Part shown: positions 30,536 through 41,300 of the stretch, one piece after another
Layout: every line of letters begins with the position of its first letter
Numbering within the stretch: the first letter of the stretch is position 1
Origin: Apus apus
Lineage: Eukaryota; Chordata; Aves; Apodiformes; Apodidae
Assembly (NCBI RefSeq): GCF_020740795.1
Contig: NC_067304.1
Coordinates: forward strand, 5,012,056-5,076,055
Direction: 5' to 3'
DNA length: 64,000 bases
The notes under the pieces: model-generated
The model's database searches: none
What the model was told of the DNA's origin: nothing
Seen by the model: only the letters and a program-made list of their open reading frames with translations
Made by a program: the position numbers and the translations under genes

Positions 30536-32626
30536 TTAAAGTAATCCCTTCTTCTTTTCTGCAATTTGCATAATTAAGTAAGAACCCGTTTCCTCTCCCC
30601 CCATTCCCTCACCAGGCCTGGGTGTGTTGCCAGGGATCGCTGCTGCTGCTGCCGCCGCTTCCTCCGCTCCAAGCAAAACTGCTGCTGCATTTGCAGGCAG
30701 TGACTGGGGACTGGGGGAGGAAGGCAGGGACTGACAGCCTTGTGCTGCTGAGGATCCCTCCAACACCTCAGCGAGGGCAGCTGCATCCTGCTGCAGATTT
30801 GGACCTGCCTTTTGGCTGCTGTACAGTGCCGAGGCACAGGGTGAGGGAGGCAGGTTTGGTGCATCTGGGGTAGTTTCAGCAATGCTGTGTGCAACACTCT
30901 GACTAGCCTGGGCATAAAATCTATTTGCCTAGTCTTCCCTGATGATGGATATATGCTTGAGCTTGGTTATCAATTTATTACTCACCCTGCAAGGCTTTAT
31001 AGAGCAGCCCTGGTGACAGGCAGTGGCACACAGCTAAACCTGCATTGCAACAGGCTGCAGCTCTCACCCAGAGCATGAGGCTGCTCCAGAGGCATTAGAG
31101 GGGTGTCTTTGTCACCTTCATGTCCTCTAAGTCCACCTGACCTTCTCTCCTAGGTACTGGTAGTCCAAGAAGGTTTTTTTCACTGCTCATTTTTGCTTCT
31201 AGGTTGGGCTTAGCTGTCTCTAGAGGGGTTACAGAGATAACCTAACCAGCCTGGGAGACGACAGCATGGAGAACCAGCCTGGGTTCTGCACCAGTACTGC
31301 CCTGTTTGTGTGCCAGCATGCCCCAGCTGGCAAGCCCTGATTCCCTGGGGACAATCTGGATCTGAAACGTTGTTATGAGGAGGTGCTTGGTCTACTCGAG
31401 GACCTTGGTTGCTGATATGCACAGCAGGGTATTCACAGGCTTTGCAGTCAAAATCTTTACTGGTGGGTAAAACCTCCCTCTCCTGCTGGACTTTTACAGG
31501 TTTGAGTGAAATTTCTGTCCTTCTGCAGGGTGATGGTGTTGGACTGTGATAATGATAATAGACAATGATCACCTCAGTCACCTGTCCTCCTGAGAGCTGA
31601 GTGACTTCTGGCACTGCGGTGGAAGCTGTCTCATCCCAAGCCCTGCCCTCTTGTACCTGAGCATCTACAGCCTCCAAATCCCAGGGATGAGCAGATGGAG
31701 ATAAATGTCCATCCACTGAGGGACAAGCCTGAGGGAAGGGGCTTCCATACCCACAATAGTGATGGAGAAACATCTCGACAATGCTCTGAGTCACACTATT
31801 TCAACAGCACACCGTGTCCTATTGCCAGAAACCCCCTTCTCACCCTGGGGGGTTTGGGCCGCTGGCATCCTGATGGGGTGATGCTGCTCAGCTTCCCAAG
31901 TCCCAACACCTCTGGAGGAGCTGGGAAAGGGAACGTGGCACGATGCCGGAACGAGCCTCCAGGCTTGGCATTTTGGGGATGTCACCCTCATGATGGTCCC
32001 TCCTTTTGGTTACGTCCTTCCTCCCGCATGCAAAGTGATGCCAAGGCAATGCCAACATTTCCCGCCTCTGTAGGCTGGGGAAAGAGCTGTGGGGAAAAGA
32101 GTTTGTCCCTTTCACTAGCTGATTAATTCGGTAAATTACAAAGGAAATACATCCTGGGAAAAGCAAGAAAAATTCCCAAAGTTAATCCAACAGTTATTTC
32201 CTCCAGTACCTGGATAAAAACGTGTTCTTCAGAGCTCTTCAGGTCAGACTTTGGTGAGACAGGTGAACCCACATCAAAGAACAAGGTAAAATACTGATTT
32301 TTATCCTTCTGCTCTATGTACTCATGCATATTTCCTTGTATTCCTATGATGTCTCTCTGTAAGGTTGTATTTTTTTCCACGAATAACCTTGATTTTCAGG
32401 GCAAACAGAACTTGCATTGGAAATATGCTGGTTCTGAGGGAAAATTCTTTCTTTCGTGATCAGACTTTGGGATCTGCTGCTTCTGAGTCAGAAGACCTTA
32501 AAAAAATAATTTTATCTGATAAAAATTTTGCAGAAGAACTTTGTCAGTTCAAATACAATATTTTCATGGTGTTTTATTTCTTCTGCTTCTTAGCTTCTTT
32601 TGGGATCTTCTGTTAAATAGTTGGTT

Positions 32627-32647
32627 TTATTTTTTTTTTTTTTTTCT
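32627..32647 (+). repeat. Poly(T) tract
   Basis: About 20 consecutive T residues shortly before the IL19-like promoter. Confidence 0.8.
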
Positions 32648-32730
32648 CTTGCTCATGGAGAATAAAAAAATATTGGGTAAGAGATACTAGTCAGTGCAGG
32701 CTTTTTAATGCATGTTACACGTACAGGTGC

Positions 32731-32738
32731 TATATAAG
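32731..32738 (+). promoter_or_regulatory. TATA box of the IL19-like gene
   Basis: TATATAAG lies 107 bases before the bottom of the start codon context at 32845. This suggests a transcription start near 32762 and a 5' UTR of about 80 bases. Confidence 0.55.
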
Positions 32739-32844
32739 ATACACACATATTTTCCTAAGTATCACAACTGTGTTATTTAAGAAAGACTTGTCTTCCTTGG
32801 ACAGGTCTCCCAAGCAGCTGGCTGTGTTCTCATCCTGCTGCAGC

Positions 32845-33003
32845 ATGAAGGGATCCCACATGTTCCTCTGCCTCCTTTCCGTGTCCTGCTGGTTGAATTG
32901 GATGCCAATGGCTGGGAACAAAATCTTCGACTTTGGGCCTTGCAGGGTTCCAATGACCATGACTGAGATCAGGTCTGGTTTCACTGCAATCAAAGCCAAT
33001 ATT
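32845..33003 (+). CDS. IL19: IL19-like exon 1
   Basis: 53 codons: signal peptide [20 protein letters not shown], then [19 protein letters not shown] and helix A. Donor GTAAGT at 33004. Confidence 0.9.
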
Positions 33004-35094
33004 GTAAGTATTGCTCTGGGATTCAGGGAGCTGAGAAGTTCTTTACCCAGCTGCTCCAAAAGCAGCTCTGGAGCCAGGGTGTCCATCACCATCTGGGTGC
33101 TGTTTAGTCTAGAGAAGACTGAGAGGGGATCTTATTGATGTATACAGATATGTGAAGGCTGGAGAGCAAGGAGGAGCCAATCTCCTTTCAGTTGTGTCCT
33201 GTGTTAGGACAAGGGGCAATGGATGCAAAGTAGAGCACAGAAAGTTCCACCTCAATGTGAGGAAAAACTTCTTTCCTGTGAGGGTTACAGAGCACTGGAA
33301 CAGGCTGCCCAGAGAGGTTGTGGAGTCTCCTCTGGAGATTTTCAAGACTTGTTTGGATCCATTTCTGAGTGACCTTCCCTAGGTGGTCCTGCTCTGGTAG
33401 GGGGGTTGGACTCGGTCATCTCCAGAGGTGTCTTCCGACCCTGACTATTCTATGACTCTATGATCTCTCTCTTCTCCCGTGCAGCAAGCCAGAGATCCCA
33501 TCAGGACCTTGAGCATCTTGTCTCACCCACACTCCCTGCACAAAATCCAGGTAAGCACCCTCCAGCTTTTCACCCAATGCTTTTGGCCAGCCCGCACCTC
33601 AGCCCCACTCACGAGGTGTGCCAGCTCAGGGTGGGAAGGGGAAGTTACTCAATACCGTATCTTCTTCTAAGTTGCTGCAAGACAAAGAAGCTGAGCATGT
33701 CAGGGAGGATACAGTGATGTCGATCAGTATGTGAGAAGAGGTGGGTGTCCTGTGCCAGTTCCACAGCCCTCAGGGCTTTTGCCCTGACAGACTTTCCAGA
33801 ACCGGTGGGCAGAGAGCAGGCTGTGGTGGAGCGTGTGGTGCTCCAGTTCCAGGAGCTTCAGCTGTGGCTTTCACCCAAATCCTGATTCATCTCACCGTGC
33901 CTCCACTGACAAAGGTGGGGGAAGCAGATGAATGTGATTCTGAAAACATACTAAAAATAAGGTCTCTCACACTAAACCCTAGACATGGGTCACTGCTTCA
34001 GGTCTCCCCCTCTAATACCCAGCTCATTGTTCAGCCATTGAGACTTGCTGAGGATCAATCTTCTGGCAAATCAGCCTAAAATACTTTCCTATATATATTA
34101 TCAGTTTATATCAAGCATCACTGAAAAAGCTTTACATGAGCCAAAATATCCCGTTGTGCTTTGCTACCGTGCTTGGTGCTAGAGGTGCTTTGTTCCAGAA
34201 GGGGGCAGAAAGGTTGGTGAGACGAGGTTTATAGTACTTTGGGAAACCTTTTAGAGATGAAATTTATTCCTTCAGTCTTCAAACAGATGCTGCATCACCT
34301 ATCACCTCTTGAACTTCTATGTGGTCAAGGTTTTCAGGCACTGCAAGACCGAGGATCCGTATGTGAACCGGAAAATCAGCAGCATCGCCAACTCCTTCCT
34401 CAGCATGAGGAGGAAACTTGAGCAGTGTGTAAGTCCTGGGTGTTGCTGGAGTGCAGTCCCATCTGTTAATGTTTAGCAGACAAGTAAACCTAAGTACTTT
34501 CTAAAGTTACAAAACCTTTTTTTTCAAAGAAAAAAAAAAAGAAAAAAGAAGGATTTTCATAGGAATAGAACAAAGCACGATGTGAAGGGTGTGCATGTCT
34601 GCTGAGAGCTTTCTGTGCTTGTTGGCTCATCAGCCCCACCTTAGTTCTCACTATATTGATCCTGTCCCTCAGTCTATCAAAGTAAACTCTGTTCTTACCT
34701 GAAGTCTGATTTAAGGACCTGCAGCCTTTAACAAAGTCTTGGTCTCTACAGCAATTTCCAGCATAGTTAGAAACTGTTCTCTTATTTCTAAAAATTAATC
34801 CCCCAAACAAATGAATTCCATCTTATTTTTCTAGCGTGAGCAAAACAAGTGTGTGTGTGGACAAGAATCCACTGAGAAATTTAACCAAATCATTGCAAAC
34901 TACGAAGGGGTGAGTTGATGACTGGGTCTAGTAATTAACATGGCTCATCAGATTCTCTTTACGTTGGGTGGTGCTCACTGGCTTTGCTTACACCTTGTTC
35001 CTTTGTATCATTTCAGCTGAATGTCACATCTGCAGCAATAAAATCCCTGGGTGAGCTGGACATCCTTCTGGATTGGATGGAGAAATCTCCTTAG
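32845..35094 (+). CDS. IL19: IL-10-family cytokine, IL19/IL20 type, complete
   Basis: Secreted helical cytokine of the IL-20 subfamily, expected to act on IL20R2-containing receptors and epithelial STAT3. Exons 32845-33003, 33485-33550, 34276-34428, 34835-34909 and 35017-35094, all phase 0, give 176 residues. Residues 1-24 look like a signal peptide. Matches to human IL-19/IL-20: GPCxVxxTMTEI, QARD...[18 protein letters not shown] (identical to IL-19) and [19 protein letters not shown]. The six cysteines of the subfamily are present (C33, C80, C81, C126, C132, C134) with the C-x5-CxC spacing of IL-19. An extra cysteine at 98 falls in a loop. The start is like IL-20 (MKxS) and the middle like IL-19; birds have one gene usually named IL19, so I use that symbol. 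A possible N-glycan site is NVT at the start of exon 5. Confidence 0.9.
33102..33464 (+). repeat. CR1 LINE 3' part in IL19-like intron 1
   Basis: About 360 bases of sense CR1: GTTTAGTCTAGAGAAGACTG, the end of ORF2 (readable as [19 protein letters not shown]) and the tail CTATTCTATGACTCTATGA. Its end lies 20 bases from the exon 2 acceptor. Confidence 0.93.
33485..33550 (+). CDS. IL19: IL19-like exon 2
   Basis: 22 codons, [20 protein letters not shown] plus IQ, aligned with the QAKD...L exon of human IL-20. The acceptor lies about 20 bases past a CR1 tail. Confidence 0.88.
34276..34428 (+). CDS. IL19: IL19-like exon 3
   Basis: 51 codons from SSNRCC through [11 protein letters not shown] to LEQC. 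Acceptor TTCAG, donor GTAAGT. Confidence 0.93.
34518..34550 (+). repeat. A-rich tract in IL19-like intron 3
   Basis: A runs with few G, about 30 bases. Confidence 0.6.
34835..34909 (+). CDS. IL19: IL19-like exon 4
   Basis: 25 codons [16 protein letters not shown]...NYEG. Acceptor TTTCTAG, donor GTGAGT. Confidence 0.92.
35017..35094 (+). CDS. IL19: IL19-like exon 5
   Basis: 25 codons and [23 protein letters not shown] then MEKSP, the C-terminal helix F. Confidence 0.93.
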   Translation: MNVTSAAIKSLGELDILLDWMEKSP

Positions 35095-35768
35095 GGAGGA
35101 GGAGGCATTAATGACCCTGGGACATTGCACACAGGGGAGAACCTGACATGGCAGGGGTGCAGTTTCCCACTAGCTGCAGCCTTGCTGAGACACACACCGA
35201 GTGTTTTGCCAGCCAGGGACACTGGCCACATCCACAGTCTTGCATTAAGAGGGAAACACCAAGTTTGATGGGATCAGCACAGTGCTCACTTAGCTGGCTT
35301 CTATCAAAGGTCGCTCTCCGAGGGTCTGTCTTGCTGGCAGACATAAGCTGTGATTGTTTCAGAAAGTATTCTTTAAATTATAAGACTTTTATGTAAGGAA
35401 TGTATATTAATGAGTGCTGAGTGACCACTGGAGTGACCCTGGGGTGGGAAACGCTGCAGAGAAGAGCTCCTACACCTGGGCTCAGCCTCATGTCACTGCT
35501 GCTGGATCTGGCTGAAATGAGGTGCATGGTGTGGGAAATGCTGCCTAGAAGATGTCCTAGCAGGTATGTCAGGCCTCAGAAATCCACGTTTCCTTTTGAC
35601 ATGATATTTTCTGCCTTATCAGTGAAAATAACCACCTTTCTATGCAAGATATGTGGTTGCTGAGTATAAAAATGTTCTTGTATGTATGGTGTAATTTACT
35701 GACACTGAGTAGTAAGTTTTGTGGAAATCTGTTGCAATTACTGTAAATAAACCCCACCCGAAACTGTA
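35095..35768 (+). other. IL19: IL19-like 3' UTR
   Basis: AT-rich sequence ending about 17 bases after AATAAA at 35746-35751. End inferred from the signal. Confidence 0.65.
35746..35751 (+). terminator. AATAAA poly(A) signal of the IL19-like gene
   Basis: First canonical signal after the stop, in the context TGTAAATAAACC. Confidence 0.7.
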
Positions 35769-37729
35769 GTGAGTCTGTTCATCAAAATTCTGAGGAACTG
35801 TATTTTTCTTGTTGGCGAAACTTTCTGAATTCACCCCAGAGCCCTTTCATAGCAGATACTGTCATTCCTGGTGATGCTGATGCCCCTGAGTTAAGAGTGC
35901 AGGGTGGATCCACATCCCCCCACAATGTGAGAGTGAAAACCAGTCTCTGAACACCATCACCCTTGAAACCAACCATTTAGAAGTGATGGGTGTCTCACAG
36001 GTACCATGATCTGCTGATAAAGAGAAACCATCAGGGATAGAGCAGTGATGCAGTGAGATATTGCAGCTCAGCACTGCCCAAGGGAAAGAAAATGGTGGGT
36101 TTGGAGAACGTTCTGGTGAAGAAGTTGGGGCTGCTTGGTGAGGTCTCTGTGGACCTTCCCATTGATCGTGGTGGGTTCTGGATCACAGTGTGGGGTTTAT
36201 TCCACATCCTCAGGCTTTTCTGTCACAATCATTATTATTTATCAGGTTTAATTGTTTTTTGTGTCTTGTGTGGAGGGTTGCCTGACTCAATCCATGCGTT
36301 TCACTCCTTTCACTTCAAACTAAGATGACTCTTTCCCACCCAGAGCCCGGCAGCAGCCCCGGGATGCTCTTCTTGAGAAACCAGGTGCCAGATGGAAGTG
36401 CTGGGTGTGGGCAAGAGCAGGGTTGGGGCAGGCAGGAGCTGGCACTGAGCAGTGCAGGCAGAGCTGCCTAGGGGTGCTCAGCCCACCCGTGGGTCTCAGC
36501 CCCAGCCCCTCCCCGGCAGCTCAGCGCGTTCCCGCCGCTCCTGCTGCGGGCGGAGCGGAGCCGAGTGGGATGAAGAGGAAGCGGATTTGCAAAGGGAAAG
36601 AAAACGGGCTTTTCTCTTCTCCAAAATTTCCAACCTTTAGCATCCTCCTGCAGCTTTATGACTGCCCACTCCTGGGGACGCTTTCCAAGCACACACCTTT
36701 CCTATTGCGGCAGAGCAATTCCTTCACTTCCAGCAACTCCGGGCAGGCACAGACCTGTCCTGGCCCCTCCGCAGCTTTTACCACAGCCAAGCCCCTTCCC
36801 GCCGTGCTGCGGGGAGAGGAGGCAGGGGAGCTGTAACCTGACATCCCAGGTCCCAGCCTTGGTGTCACTAAGGTGCCATGGATGCGAGAGCAGCCCTGGA
36901 AACACAAGTCCTATGGGAGCTGCTGCCCCACTCCCAGGGAGCCAGGCTCAATTCAGCCCTTGTTGTGGGGAGGTTCAGAATTCAGGAATAATTCCTGGTA
37001 TTAAGGGAAAACTGTTTCTCTGCTTTATTTCAGCTTCATCATCATTGCTGCTTCCTACATTGCTGTACCTGTGGGGTGCTCAGCTCTCTACACCACAGCA
37101 TCCTGCTGCTGGGGGGCAATCCAGGCATCAATAACTTGCCTTGCTCTGTTTAGTCATCTGCTCTCAAAAATAAGACCAAGAGACAACGTTTGATTACAGT
37201 CACCCTGCTTTCTGCCTGGATGAACATCAAGTCAGCCAGGGAGAGTGGGTGAGTGATGTGTGGCTCAGGTTTATTGAGCAAAGGGTGGGTCTGCAAGGCT
37301 GCCCCTCCATGGGGTGGCTCTGGGGCAGAGGAGCATGGGCTGGGATTGTCAGGAATGGGAGATGGTTGGTTCAGCTGCTGGGGAATTTGGTCTGTGCTAT
37401 GCAAATACAGTGAACCCTGGTGCCTCTTGCCTAACCAGCTACAGAGGCTGCTAGCAGGTTGTCATACTAACTAATGTCTTGCTGTGATCAATTCCTGCTG
37501 GGGAGGACGATGCATATCAGAAACATTACTCAAAACATTTCCTGTTTATCTTTCTTAATTGTGGGTTTCTTCTATTGTCCTGTGCCATTTGCAGCACCAG
37601 ATGTGCTGCTGTAATGCTGCAGTCAGAGGAAAACAGTGTCATGTCCCCCCCCAAAATACAGCCCTGCTGCCCCTCTTTGGACGCCTCCCCCTGTGCCCTC
37701 ACCCAAACTGAAAGTCCCTCCCATTCTGC
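35769..37729. other. Gap between convergent IL19-like and PIGR genes
   Basis: Two kilobases. In mammals IL20, IL24 and FCMR sit here; no V-domain or cytokine exon is visible. A CpG-rich patch lies at about 36500-36600, followed by an open frame starting MKRKRICKGKENG that I cannot place. The rest looks unique and non-coding. Confidence 0.55.
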
Positions 37730-37747
37730 TGAAGCCAGTGGTGATTC

Positions 37748-37753
37748 TTTATT
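37748..37753 (-). terminator. AATAAA poly(A) signal, likely PIGR
   Basis: First canonical signal on the minus strand after the PIGR stop, giving a 3' UTR of about 450 bases. Other AATAAA copies at 37270-37275 and 37023-37028 could serve longer forms. Confidence 0.5.
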
Positions 37754-38182
37754 GTTTGTGCATAAAAACACATCAGACCATGTCTGGTCTGCAGGTACTG
37801 CCCTCTGGGTGAGAAAGCTTGGAGGAATCATACGCCAGAGTCGCTGCTCTAGAGGGTTTTCCAGCTGCCTTTAAAAGAAAATGAGATTTTCTAAAATGTT
37901 CCTTCCATGGCAGAAGGGCACTAGCAGGGCTGGGGCAGAACCACCTGAGCTCCTGCCACGTCTCAGCCCAACCTGCTCACTCAGACCCCTGCCTGCAGCC
38001 CAGTCACCCTGTTTGGCTTCAAAATCTTCCTCCAAAATCACTGCTGGAAGCTGAATTTAAGCAGAAAAAGGTGAAGCGATAGCAAATTGTGGTAGCGATA
38101 AGCAGTGCTGCTTCCTGATGTCCTGCCCTCATCCTTGAGGCAGAGCTGGTCCCAGTTGCTGTCACCTCTTGGTCCCTCACCT

Positions 38183-38323
38183 TCAGATCTGTCCTTCCCA
38201 GCCTGGGGGGGGCACATCTGGAGCAGCACTGTCCCTGCTGTCCCCCCCAGGGGTGTCCTGCACAATGTTGCCAGAGGTGAGGAGGAAGGTGGAGTAGGCG
38301 AGGTCAACATCCTCCTTGGAGCT
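38183..38323 (-). CDS. PIGR: PIGR last coding exon
   Basis: SSKEDVDLAYSTFLLTSGN and 27 more residues to a TGA, matching human SSKEEAEMAYKDFLLQSS; the C-terminal half is longer and different. Confidence 0.93.
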   Translation of the reverse strand, partial: SSKEDVDLAYSTFLLTSGNIVQDTPGGDSRDSAAPDVPPPGWEGQI

Positions 38324-41300
38324 CTGGGGACAGAAGGGAGGACACTGTGAGGTGGCTGGGGATGGAGAGCAGCCCATGGCAGGGGAAAAGGCAGGGGTTT
38401 GTGGGCTGTGACCTTCTCAGGGTGAAAGAGGTGGTCTGGACAAGTGGGACAATCTAGTGGGTCATGCCTGTGAGCATCACTCCTTTGCTTGTTCTCGGGA
38501 AGACCCCATGTGTTTGTGGGTTTGAGAGTCCACAGCCTGCCTCTCCCCACATGCTGACACCCAGCTTACCTGTCCCACAGCTGCTGGGTTTTCCTGGTTT
38601 CCTGAAAGTTCTCTTTATTTCTCCAGTTCAGCTCTTGGCACTTAAAAGACCTACGTATCACCCCTGAACCACTGCCCACACTGGGGGAGGCTGGGAGGTG
38701 GGGTGTGCTCTGGCTATCCCCTTATTCCAGGGCTTCACAGTTGTGGTAGTGGCCCAACCACAACCTTTCTAAGGTTGCTTGGGGCTGCCTTGCTCTAGTG
38801 GTTGAACCAAGACCACTGCTGTTATTGTCTCTGCTATAACTTGGGATCAAGAGAGGGTTAAGTCCTCCTCAAGGAGGCTGATGTGCTTCAGGTGGCCAGA
38901 TCCAGGTAAGATGGAGGCACCTGCTATAAATAAGGCACCTGGTATAAATAAGGTCCTTGGGAGAGGTCAGCTTCTTGGGAGAGGCTGGAGGACTGTGGTG
39001 GGGGCTCCCAGGTCAGTGGACTCTCTCCTGCCTTCTCTTACCCTTTTTGCCTTCTTTGTCTCAGCAGTGTTTCCTGGGGTGGCCCCGGTGGTGATGAACT
39101 CTGCAGGGAGAAGGGGGGAGTTAGGGCAGGGGGCCTTTAGTGGGCTGGCAGTGGCTTTTGTAAGGTCATTCCACAAAAGCCACCTTGGCCCTCCTTGCCC
39201 TAGGGGTGGAGGGTGACCCTCAGCAACCTACCGTCCCCTCCCAGCTGGGTCTCCTGGCTCTCCTTCACGCAGGCCTTGTTGCTCGCTCCGTACTCCTTCA
39301 CGCTCTCGAAGTCTGACATGCTGATGTTTGTCCTGTAGCTCCCAACGGACACCAGGTCTGTTAAGAGGGAGGAGATAAGGCCCCACGTGCTCGCTCAGAG
39401 TTGGCGTCCAAACCATCTTAAGGTTGCTGGTGTTTCTTAAGGGACTGGGGAGGGACTCACCAGATCTCTTCAGCTGCCTGTACTTAAACACAGCGAAGGC
39501 TGTGGCCAGGACCAGGAGCACAGCACCAACCGGGCCCACAATTAAGGCAACTGTGTTGGGATCATGGCTTTCACCAGAGCTGGAATGGGAGGAAAGATGT
39601 AGCATTCAGCTGGGAGATATTTTTTTGAAAAAAAATTATTGAAGACCAAATAATGTGTGTGAACGTCCAGCAGCCTAAAATCTGTATAGGATGGTAAAGC
39701 TGAGTGACTGTGATGCAGCTCAGTTAATGAACTGGGACTCAGCATACACAGTAAAATAAAAAACAAATAAAATGTAGGACACAGGTTGTGGCCAACTGGT
39801 TACATCAGCAGCTTCACTACAATTGTGTGAAGGAAAGTTCTGTAATCTTGACAGAAGTACTTTCAATTAGTCTTTCTGTACCTGAAATCTCTATTTTGGA
39901 ACTTTCTTGAGCTAGACATTAATTTCAAGACATCTTGCCTTTTACTGCCTTCTTTTTTTGTTGTTTTGTTTTGTTACTCCTTGTCCTCTGATGTTTTGAG
40001 CTAAGTTCTTTGGGAACAAGAATTTTTTTGTTGTTGTTGGCCCACGCAGGCAGTGTCCAAAGCCAGCACCAGTGTTGGGTTAATCTAAACCTCCCAAAAA
40101 TGATACATGAGAGAATGGGGGGGAACTGACCTTCCCGAGGAAGCTGCGCTTTGCTCCCCAGCATCACTGGAGGCTCTTCCTTTGGGAATAACACCAGGCT
40201 CAGCGTGGCTGGGGGGCTCAGCGTGGCTGGGGGGCTCAGCGTGGCTGGGAGGCTCAGCGTGGCTGGGTTTGTCCACATCCAAGAGGTCCAGGCTGCGGTC
40301 GGCGCCGCTTCCTGTATGTCCCAGGGAAGAAGCATCATTAGGGCATGTGAGCAGCAGCAGCAGCACAGAGCTGGAGCTCAGGGAGAAAGTCCAGAGGAGG
40401 GCCATGAAGATGATCTGAGAGCTGGAGAAGCTCTCCTATGAGGACAAGCTGAGAGAGTTGGGGTGTTCAACCTGTTGAAGAGAAGGCTCCAGGGAGACCT
40501 TAGAGCACCTTCCAGTGCCTGAAGGGGCTCCAGGAAACCCGAGGAAGAACTTTGGACAAGGGCAGGGAGTGAGAGGACAAGGGGTGATGGATTAAAACTG
40601 GAAGAGGGGAGATTTAGCTCAGACATTAGGAAGAAATTCTTTGCTGTGAGGGTGGTGAGACCCTGGCCCAGGCTGCCCAGTTTTTATTGCAAAAAAAGAA
40701 AATCCCAAGTAGTGTCTCTGCTTAAATACTTTTGAAAAAGTCTTGTAGTTCTGGCTCTAGTGTCATCACAACAAACTTGGAATACTTGGCTTGCCTCTAC
40801 TTCTAGCTCTTTGCCCACCAAAGGCAGTGAAATGAGGCTGTTTCTCTTTGTTTTCACTTTGATCCTTGCCCACTTTGGATGGTTGCATGTGGGACATGTA
40901 GTGCTGTACCTTTTCCTCTGCTTCTAACAATGTTGCTCCCTGAGAAAAACATCTTATTCTGAAATATGACACCAAAGCTGGGACTAAGCCCCTTGCTGTT
41001 GGTGATATCCCCTCCTTCCCTGCTCCCTACTGCTCTTCTGTTCATTAGGCTAAGCAGCCTTTTGGAGCGAGGTGTCTCTGAACTCCATGCAGCCCTTTAC
41101 CTGACAGGTGCTAGATGTTGCTTGAAATTGTAATAGAAATAGTTGGTCAGGACAGGGTTAAAAAAGTAACAGTGGTGTGGAGGGAAGTGATTCTTAGCCT
41201 AGTGGGTTTTCTATGACCAGGAAAGAAAAACCAATGAGAGGATGAAAACATCTATGACCAAGTTGTGCAAAACCGGGGTGATGTTGGCCCCTAGTCTGAG

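Larger units (their letters stand above)
28068..32725. other. Intergenic stretch, no gene recognised
   Basis: Upstream of the IL19-like gene. It holds an (AAAAC)n tract near 30500-30535 and an unidentified minus-strand open frame at 31210-31794 of 194 codons (see findings). Nothing else supports a gene. Confidence 0.55.

Noticed and set aside
33152-33382. Open frame with [19 protein letters not shown]
   Set aside because: End of the CR1 LINE ORF2, part of the repeat and not a host gene.
40198-40269. Regular short repeats that could suggest a CRISPR array
   Set aside because: Directly tandem without spacers, in frame inside a vertebrate coding exon.
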